This document shows, piece by piece, positions 57,384 to 64,000 of a stretch of 64,000 nt of DNA (position 1 is its first letter; each line of letters begins with the position of its first letter). Origin of the DNA: Brachycybe producta (Eukaryota; Arthropoda; Diplopoda; Playtdesmida; Andrognathidae). Location: positions 1-64,000 of the forward strand of contig JAUPFP010000099.1 of the NCBI GenBank assembly GCA_036925085.1. Reading direction: 5' to 3'. Under the pieces are notes generated by a model. It had not been told where the DNA came from and ran no database searches. It was given only the letters and a program-made list of their open reading frames with translations. The translations under genes were made by a program, and so were the position numbers.

Positions 57384-59152
57384 AAGTTGAAATTGAAGTT
57401 GAAGTTGAAGTTGAAGTTGAATTTGAAGTTAAAGTTGACTTTGAAGTTGAAGTTGAAGTTGAAGTTGAAGTTGATGTTGAAGTTGAATTCAGAGTTGAAG
57501 TTGAAGTCGAAGTTAAATTTCAAGTTGAAGCTGAAGTTGAAGTTGCAGTTAAAGTTGAAGTTGAATTTGAAGTTTAATTTGAAATTAAAGTTGAAACTGA
57601 AGTTGAAGTTAAAGTTGAAGTTGAATTTGAAGTTGAAGTTGAAGTTAAATTTGAAGTTGAATTTGAAGTTGAAGTTAAAGTTGAATTTGATAATGAAGTT
57701 GAAGTTGAAGTTGCAGTTGAAATTTAAGTTTAAGTTGAAGTGGAAACTAAAGTTGAAGTTGAAGTTAAAGTTGAAGTTGAAGTTGAAGTTGAAGTTGAAG
57801 TTGAGGTTGAAGTTGAAGTTAAAGTTAAAGTTGAGTTTGAAGTTGAAGTTGAAGTTGAAGTTGAAGTTGAAGTTGAAATTAATGTTGAAGTTGAAATTGA
57901 AGTTGAATTTGAAGTTGAAGTTGAATTTGAAGTTGAATTTGAAGTTGAATTTGAAGTTGAATTTGAAGTTGAATTTGAAGTTGAATTTGAAGTTGAAGTT
58001 AAAGTTGAAATTGAAGTTGAAGCTGAAGTTGAAGTTAAAGTTGCAGTTAAACTTGAAGTTAAAATTGAAGTTGAAGTTAAAGTTGAAGTTGCTGTTGAAA
58101 TTGCAGTTGGCATTTAAGTTTAAGCTGAAGTTGAAACTAAAGTTGAAGTTGAAGTTGAAGTTGAAGTTGAAGTTGAAGTTGAAGTTGAAATTGAGATGGA
58201 GTTAATGTTGAAGTTAAAATTGAAGTTGAAGGTGAATTTGAAGTTGAAGTTGAAGTTAAAGTTGAAATTGAAGTTGAAGTTGAGGTTGAAGTTAAAGTTA
58301 AAGTTAAAGTTGAGTTTGAAGTTGAAGTTGAAGTTGAAGTTGAAGTTGAAGTTAAAATTGAAGTCGAAGCTGAAGTTGAAGTTAAAGTTGCAGTTAAACT
58401 TGAAGTTAAAATTGAAGTTGAAGTTAAAGTTGAAGTTGCAGTTGAAATTGCAGTTGACATTTAAGTTTAAGTTGAAGTTGAAACTAAAGTTGAAGTTGAA
58501 GTTGAAGTTGAAGTTGAAATTGAGATGGAGTTAATGTTGAAGTTAAAATTGAAGTTAAAGTTAAAGTTAAAGTTAAAGTTGAAGTTGAAGTTGAAGTTAA
58601 AGTTGAAGTTGAAGTTCAAGTTCAAGTTCAAGTTGAAGTTCAAGTTCAAGTTTAAGTTGAAGTTCAAGTTGAAGTTCAAGTTGAAGTTCAAGTTGAAGTT
58701 CAAGTTGAAGTTCAAGTTGAAGTTCAAGTTGAAGTTCAAGTTGAAGTTCAAGTTGAAGTTCAAGTTGAAGTTCAAGTTGAAGTTCAAGTTGAAGTTCAAG
58801 TTGAAGTCGAAGTTAAATTTCAAGTTGAATCTTAAGTTGAAGTTGAAGTTGAAGTTGAAGTCAGAGTTGAACTTTGAAGTCGATGTTAAATTTCAAGTTG
58901 AAGTTCAAGTTGAAGTTCAAGTTGAAGTTCAAGTTGAAGTTCAAGTTGAAGTTGAAGTTGAAGTTGAAGTTAAAGTTGAGTTTGAAGTTAAAGATGAAGT
59001 TGAAGTTGAAGTTGATGTTGAAATTGAATTCAGAGTTGAAGTTGAAGTCGAAGTTAACTTTCAAGTTGAAGCTGAAGTTCAAGTTGAAATTCAAGTTGAA
59101 GTTCAAGTTGAAGTTCAAGTTGAAGTTCAAGTTGAAGTTCAAGTTGAAGTTC
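57384..59152. repeat. 1,769-bp tandem duplication, copy 2
   Basis: Offset of 1,769 throughout. I noticed only one difference, TTTAAGCTGAAG at 58,125 where copy 1 has TTTAAGTTGAAG at 56,356. The left junction lies in the shared AAGTTGAAATT around 57,384, where a CAAGTT array joins a GAAATTGAAG unit of block P. Near identity over this length makes it one of the youngest events visible in the window. Confidence 0.9.
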
Positions 59153-62100
59153 AAGTTGAAGTTCAAGTTGAAGTTCAAGTTGAAGTTAAAGTTCAAGTTC
59201 AAGTTGAAGTACAAGTTGAAGTTCAAGTTGAAGTTCAAGTTGAAGTCGAAGTTAAATTTCAAGTTGAGGTTGAAGTTGAAGTTGAATTTGAAGTTGAAGT
59301 TGAAGTTGAAGTTGAAATTGCAGTTGAAGTTGAAATTGAATTTAAAGTTGGAGTTGAAGTTGAAGTTGAGTTGAAGTTGAAGTTAAAGTTGAAGTTGAAG
59401 TTGAAGTTGAAGTTGAAGTTGAAATTCAAGTTGAAGTTGAAGTTCAAGTTGAAGTTCAAGTTGAAGTTCAAGTTGAAGTTCAAGTTGAAGTTCAAGTTGA
59501 AGTTCAAGTTGAAGTCAAAGTTAAATTTCAAGTTGAATCTGAAGTTGAAGTTGAAGTTGAAATTGAAGTTGAAGTTGAAGTTGAAGTTAAAGTTGAGTTT
59601 GAAGTTGAAGTTGAAGTTGAAGTTGATGTTGAAGTTGAATTCAGAGTTGAAGTTGAAGTCGACTTTAAATTTCAAGTTGAAGCTGAAGTTCAAGTTGATG
59701 TTCAAGTTGAAGTTCAAGTTGAAGTTCAAGTTGAAGTTCAAGTTGAAGTACAAGTTGAATTTCAAGTTGAAGTTCAAGTTGAAGTTCAAGTTGAAGTTCA
59801 AGTTGAAGTTCAAGTTGAAGTTCAAGTTGAAGTTCAAGTTGAAGTTCAAGTTGAAGTTCAAGTTGAAGTTCAAGTTGAAGTTCAAGTTGAAGTTCAAATT
59901 GAAGTTCAAGTTGAAGTACAAGTTGAAGTTCAAGTTGAAGTTCAAGTTCATGTTGAAGTTCAAGTTGAAGTTCAAGTTGAAGTTCAAGTTGAAGTTCAAG
60001 TTGAAGTTCAAGTTGAAGTTCAAGTTGAAGTTCAAGTTGAAGTTCAAGTTGAAGTTCAAGTTGAAGTTCAAGTTGAAGTTCAAGTTGAAGTTCAAGTTGA
60101 AGTTCAAGTTGAAGTTCAAGTTGAAGTTCAAGTTGAAGTTCAAGTTGAAGTTCAAGTTGAAGTTCAAGTTGAAGTCGAAGTTATATTTCAAGTTGAATCT
60201 GAAGTTGAAGTTGAAGTTGAAGTTGAAGTTGAAGTCAGAGTTGAACTTTGAAGTCGATGTTAAATTTCAAGTTGAAGTTCAAGTTGAAGTTCAAGTTGAA
60301 GTTCAAGTTGAAGTTGTAGTTGAAATTGAAGTTGAAGTTGAAGTTGAAGTTGAAGTTAAAGTTGAGTTTGAAGTTGAAGTTGAAGTTGAAGTTGAAGTTG
60401 ATGTTGAAGTTGAATTCAGAGTTGAAGTTAAAGTCGAAGTTAAATTTCAAGTTGAAGCTGAAGTTCAAGTTGAAGTTCAAGTTGAAGTTCAAGTTGAAGT
60501 TCAAGTTGAAGTTCAAGTTGAAGTTCAAGTTGAAGTTCAAGTTGAAGTTCAAGTTGAAGTTCAAGTTGAAGTTCAGGTTGAAGTTCAAGTTGAAGTTCAA
60601 GTTGAAGTTCAAGTTGAAGTTCAAGTTGAAGTTCAAGTTGAAGTACAAGTTGAAGTTCAAGTTGAAGTTCAAGTTGAAGTTCAAGTTGAAGTTCAAGTTG
60701 AAGTCGAAGTTAAATTTCAAGTTGAGGTTGAAGTTGAAGTTGAAGTTGAAGTTGAAGTTGAAGTTGAAGTTGAAGTTGAAGTTGAAGTTGAAATTGAAGT
60801 TGAAGTTGAAGTTGAAGTTGAATTTGAAGTTAAAGTTGACTTTGAAGTTGAAGTTGAAGTTGAAGTTGAAGTTGATGTTGAAGTTGAATTCAGAGTTGAA
60901 GTTGAAGTCGAAGTTAAATTTCAAGTTGAAGCTGAAGTTGAAGTTGCAGTTAAAGTTGAAGTTGAATTTGAAGTTTAATTTGAAATTAAAGTTGAAACTG
61001 AAGTTGAAGTTAAAGTTGAAGTTGAATTTGAAGTTGAAGTTGAAGTTAAATTTGAAGTTGAATTTGAAGTTGAAGTTAAAGTTGAATTTGATAATGAAGT
61101 TGAAGTTGAAGTTGCAGTTGAAATTTAAATTTAAGTTGAAGTGGAAACTAAAGTTGAAGTTGAAGTTAAAGTTGAAGTTGAAGTTGAAGTTGAAGTTGAA
61201 GTTGAGGTTGAAGTTGAAGTTAAAGTTAAAGTTGAGTTTGAAGTTGAAGTTGAAGTTGAAGTTGAAGTTGAAATTAATGTTGAAGTTGAAATTGAAGTTG
61301 AATTTGAAGTTGAAGTTGAATTTGAAGTTGAATTTGAAGTTGAATTTGAAGTTGAATTTGAAGTTGAATTTGAAGTTGAAGTTAAAGTTGAAATTGAAGT
61401 TGAAGCTGAAGTTGAAGTTAAAGTTGCAGTTAAACTTGAAGTTAAAATTGAAGTTGAAGTTAAAGTTGAAGTTGCAGTTGAAATTGCAGTTGACATTTAA
61501 GTTTAAGTTGAAGTTGAAACTAAAGTTGAAGTTGAAGTTGAAGTTGAAGTTGAAGTTGAAATTGAGATGGAGTTAATGTTGAAGTTAAAATTGAAGTTGA
61601 AGGTGAATTTGAAGTTGAAGTTGAAGTTAAAGTTGAAATTGAAGTTGAAGTTGAGGTTGAAGTTAAAGTTAAAGTTAAAGTTGAGTTTGAAGTTGAAGTT
61701 GAAGTTGAAGTTGAAGTTGAAGTTGAAGTTGAAGTTAAAATTGAAGTCGAAGCTGAAGTTGAAGTTAAAGTTGCAGTTAAACTTGAAGTTAAAATTGAAG
61801 TTGAAGTTAAAGTTGAAGTTGCAGTTGAAATTGCAGTTGACATTTAAGTTTAAGTTGAAGTTGAAACTAAAGTTGAAGTTGAAGTTGAAGTTGAAGTTGA
61901 AATTGAGATGGAGTTAATGTTGAAGTTAAAATTGAAGATAAAGTTAAAGTTAAAGTTAAAGTTGAAGTTGAAGTTGAAGTTAAAGTTGAAGTTGAAGTTG
62001 AAGTTCAAGTTCAAGTTGAAGTTCAAGTTCAAGTTGAAGTTCAAGTTCAAGTTGAAGTTCAAGTTGAAGTTCAAGTTGAAGTTCAAGTTGAAGATCAAGT

Positions 62101-62267
62101 TGAAGTTTAAGTTGAAGTTCAAGTTGAAGTTCAAGTTGAAGTTCAAGTTGAAGTTCAAGTTGAAGTTCAAGTTGAAGTTCAAGTTGAAGTTCAAGTTGAA
62201 GTTCAAGTTGAAGTCGAAGTTAAATTTCAAGTTGAATCTTAAGTTGAAGTTGAAGTTGAAGTTGAAG
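58861..62267. repeat. About 3.4-kb higher-order repeat, copy a
   Basis: Order: M1 (58,861), M2, CAAGTT array with GTTAAAGTTCAAG and GTACAAG, GAGGTTGAAG block with GTTGGAG, S (59,367), short array, M2 (with GTCGACTTTAAATTTC near 59,658), CAAGTT array (59,690-60,175) with GTTCATGTTG, M1 (60,235), array with CAGGTTGAAG near 60,573, P (60,710), GAATTTG array, M3 (61,490), M4, M3, M4 (61,900) and CAAGTT array with GATCAAG. The next M1 at 62,268 begins the following copy at an offset of 3,407. Confidence 0.82.
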
Positions 62268-64000
62268 TCAGAGTTGAACTTTGAAGTCGATGTTAAATTT
62301 CAAGTTGAAGTTCAAGTTGAAGTTCAAGTTGAAGTTCAAGTTGAAGTTCAAGTTGAAGTTGAAGTTGAAGTTGAAGTTAAAGTTGAGTTTGAAGTTAAAG
62401 ATGAAGTTGAAGTTGAAGTTGATGTTGAAATTGAATTCAGAGTTGAAGTTGAAGTCGAAGTTAACTTTCAAGTTGAAGCTGAAGTTCAAGTTGAAGTTCA
62501 AGTTGAAGTTCAAGTTGAAGTTCAAGTTGAAGTTCAAGTTGAAGTTCAAGTTGAAGTTCAAGTTGAAGTTCAAGTTGAAGTTCAAGTTGAAGTTCAAGTT
62601 GAAGTTCAAGTTGAAGTTCAAGTTGAAGTTCAAGTTGAAGTTCAAGTTGAAGTTCAAGTTGAAGTTCAAGTTGAAGTTCAAGTTGAAGTTCAAGTTGAAG
62701 TTAAAGTTCAAGTTCAAGTTGAAGTACAAGTTGAAGTTCAAGTTGAAGTTCAAGTTGAAGTCGAAGTTAAATTTCAAGTTGAGGTTGAAGTTGAAGTTGA
62801 ATTTGAAGTTGAAGTTGAAGTTGAAGTTGAAATTGCAGTTGAAGTTGAAATTGAATTTAAAGTTGGAGTTGAAGTTGAAGTTGAGTTGAAGTTGAAGTTA
62901 AAGTTGAAGTTGAAGTTGAAGTTGAAGTTGAAGTTGAAATTCAAGTTGAAGTTGAAGTTGAAGTTTAAGTTGAAATTGCAGTTGAAGTTGAAATTGAATT
63001 TAAAGTTGGAGTTGAAGTTGAAGTTGAGTTGAAGTTGAAGTTAAAGTTGAAGTTCAAGTTGAAGTTCAAGTTGAAGTCCAAGTTGAAGTTCAAGTTGAAG
63101 TTCAAGTTGAAGTCAAAGTTAAATTTCAAGTTGAATCTGAAGTTGAAGTTAAATTTGAAGTTGAAGTTGAAGTCAGAGTTGAACTTTGAAGTCGATGTTA
63201 AATTTCAAGTTGAAGTTCAAGTTGAAGTTCAAGTTGAAGTTCAAGTTGAAGTCAAAGTTAAATTTCAAGTTGAATCTGAAGTTGAAGTTGAAGTTGAAAT
63301 TGAAGTTGAAGTTGAAGTTGATGTTAAAGTTGAGTTTGAAGTTGAAGTTGAAGTTGAAGTTGAAGTTGAAGTTGATGTTGAAGTTGAATTCAGAGTTGAA
63401 GTTGAAGTCGAATTTAAATTTCAAGTTGAAGCTGAAGTTCAAGTTGATGTTCAAGTTGAAGTTCAAGTTGAAGTTCAAGTTGAAGTTCAAGTTGAAGTAC
63501 AAGTTGAATTTCAAGTTGAAGTTCAAGTTGAAGTTCAAGTTGAAGTTCAAGTTGAAGTTCAAGTTGAAGTTCAAGTTGAAGTTCAAGTTGAAGTTCAAGT
63601 TGAAGTTCAAGTTGAAGTTCAAGTTGAAGTTCAAATTGAAGTTCAAGTTGAAGTACAAGTTGAAGTTCAAGTTGAAGTTCAAGTTCATGTTGAAGTTCAA
63701 GTTGAAGTTCAAGTTGAAGTTCAAGTTGAAGTTCAAGTTGAAGTTCAAGTTGAAGTTCAAGTTGAAGTTCAAGTTGAAGTTCAAGTTGAAGTTCAAGTTG
63801 AAGTTCAAGTTGAAGTTCAAGTTGAAGTTCAAGTTGAAGTTCAAGTTGAAGTTCAAGTTGAAGTTCAAGTTGAAGTTCAAGTTGAAGTTCAAGTTGAAGT
63901 TCAAGTTGAAGTTCAAGTTGAAGTCGAAGTTATATTTCAAGTTGAATCTGAAGTTGAAGTTGAAGTTGAAGTTGAACTTGAAGTCAGAGTTGAACTTTGA
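62268..64000. repeat. About 3.4-kb higher-order repeat, copy b (cut by window end)
   Basis: M1 (62,268), M2, a CAAGTT array (62,480-62,755) longer than its counterpart, S (62,881), a second S-type module (63,024) following a repeated GCAGTTGAAG and GTTGGAG segment, M1 (63,173), M2, a CAAGTT array (63,430-63,925) with CAAATTG and GTTCATGTTG, then GTCGAAGTTATATTTC and a final M1 that breaks off at GAACTTTGA. The satellite continues beyond the window. Confidence 0.82.

Larger units (their letters stand above)
1..64000. repeat. GAAGTT-hexamer satellite DNA (entire window)
   Basis: Seen: from first to last base the sequence is built from the hexamer GAAGTT and single-substitution forms of it (AAAGTT, CAAGTT, GAATTT, GAAATT, GATGTT, GCAGTT). 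The plus strand is rich in G, A and T and poor in C. Two dimers dominate: GAAGTTAAAGTT up to about 20.6 kb and GAAGTTCAAGTT from about 14.7 kb onward. Known: tandem arrays of very short units with higher-order organisation are typical of eukaryotic heterochromatic satellites. Inferred: a heterochromatic block assembled from long reads. I cannot place it on a chromosome or in a species. True array lengths may differ from those assembled. Confidence 0.97.

Noticed and set aside
3387..64000. G-quadruplex or purine triplex-forming satellite
   Set aside because: G occurs almost only singly, so quadruplexes are not expected. TT in every hexamer breaks any long purine run, so a GAA-type triplex is not expected either.
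14718..64000. Heat-shock elements from GAA and TTC blocks
   Set aside because: The element needs GAA and TTC separated by two bases. In GAAGTTC they are one base closer, and the pattern is simply the dimer.
1..64000. Transposable elements, rRNA or tRNA genes, viral or bacterial genes
   Set aside because: I looked for any stretch without the hexamer period on either strand and found none longer than a few units, so there is no room for such elements.

Overview
The whole 64 kb window is one satellite-DNA landscape. Every stretch I read derives from a single 6-bp unit, GAAGTT (AACTTC on the minus strand). I found no credible protein gene, tRNA, rRNA, transposon, CRISPR array, promoter or other single-copy sequence. 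This points to eukaryotic heterochromatin (pericentromeric, centromeric or similar) from a long-read assembly. No cellular gene is present to name the organism, and I do not recognise the hexamer as the signature of a particular taxon. The very long open frames are a by-product of a 6- or 12-bp period, which is a multiple of 3.

Layout. (1) 1-3386: an irregular, C-poor domain of GAAGTT, GAATTT and AAAGTT hexamers with 1-bp indels. It is punctuated by AAGTAAAAG motifs and carries an internal tandem duplication of about 2.1 kb. (2) 3387-13438: a very homogeneous array of a 12-bp dimer, GAAGTTAAAGTT, about 838 copies. (3) 13439-16019: a degenerate transition block, a short array of the same dimer, then the first arrays of a second dimer, GAAGTTCAAGTT, separated by conserved spacer modules. 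(4) 16020-19313: a second GAAGTTAAAGTT array, about 274 copies. (5) 19314-21870: a second copy of unit 3. (6) 21871-64000: GAAGTTCAAGTT arrays of about 150-550 bp alternating with a small set of conserved spacer modules. These are arranged in nested higher-order repeats (HORs) of about 3.1-3.5, 8.4-8.5, 5.75, 1.77 and 3.4 kb.

The spacer modules are named here for reference. M1 contains GAACTTTGAAGTCGATG and adds 1 bp to the hexamer register. M2 contains GAATTCAGAG. M3 contains GCAGTTGACATTTAAG and GAAACTAAAG. M4 contains GAGATGGAGTTAATG (minus 1 bp). M5 contains GAATTTTTAAGTTG (plus 1 bp). S contains GTTGAGTTGAAG (minus 1 bp). P is a block marked by GTTGACTTTG, GAAGTTTAATTTG and GATAATGAAG. 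N is a block with GTTAATGTTGAAGTTGCAG.

The biology visible is that of satellite evolution: hexamer to dimer, dimer arrays expanding in steps of 6 or 12 bp, then segmental duplication of array-plus-spacer units into HORs. The features most worth following are the near-palindromic nature of the CAAGTT dimer, a cytosine-free run of about 10.1 kb, CpG sites confined largely to the spacer modules, and the opposing +1/-1 register shifts carried by the modules. All comparisons were made by eye; no alignment or database search was run.
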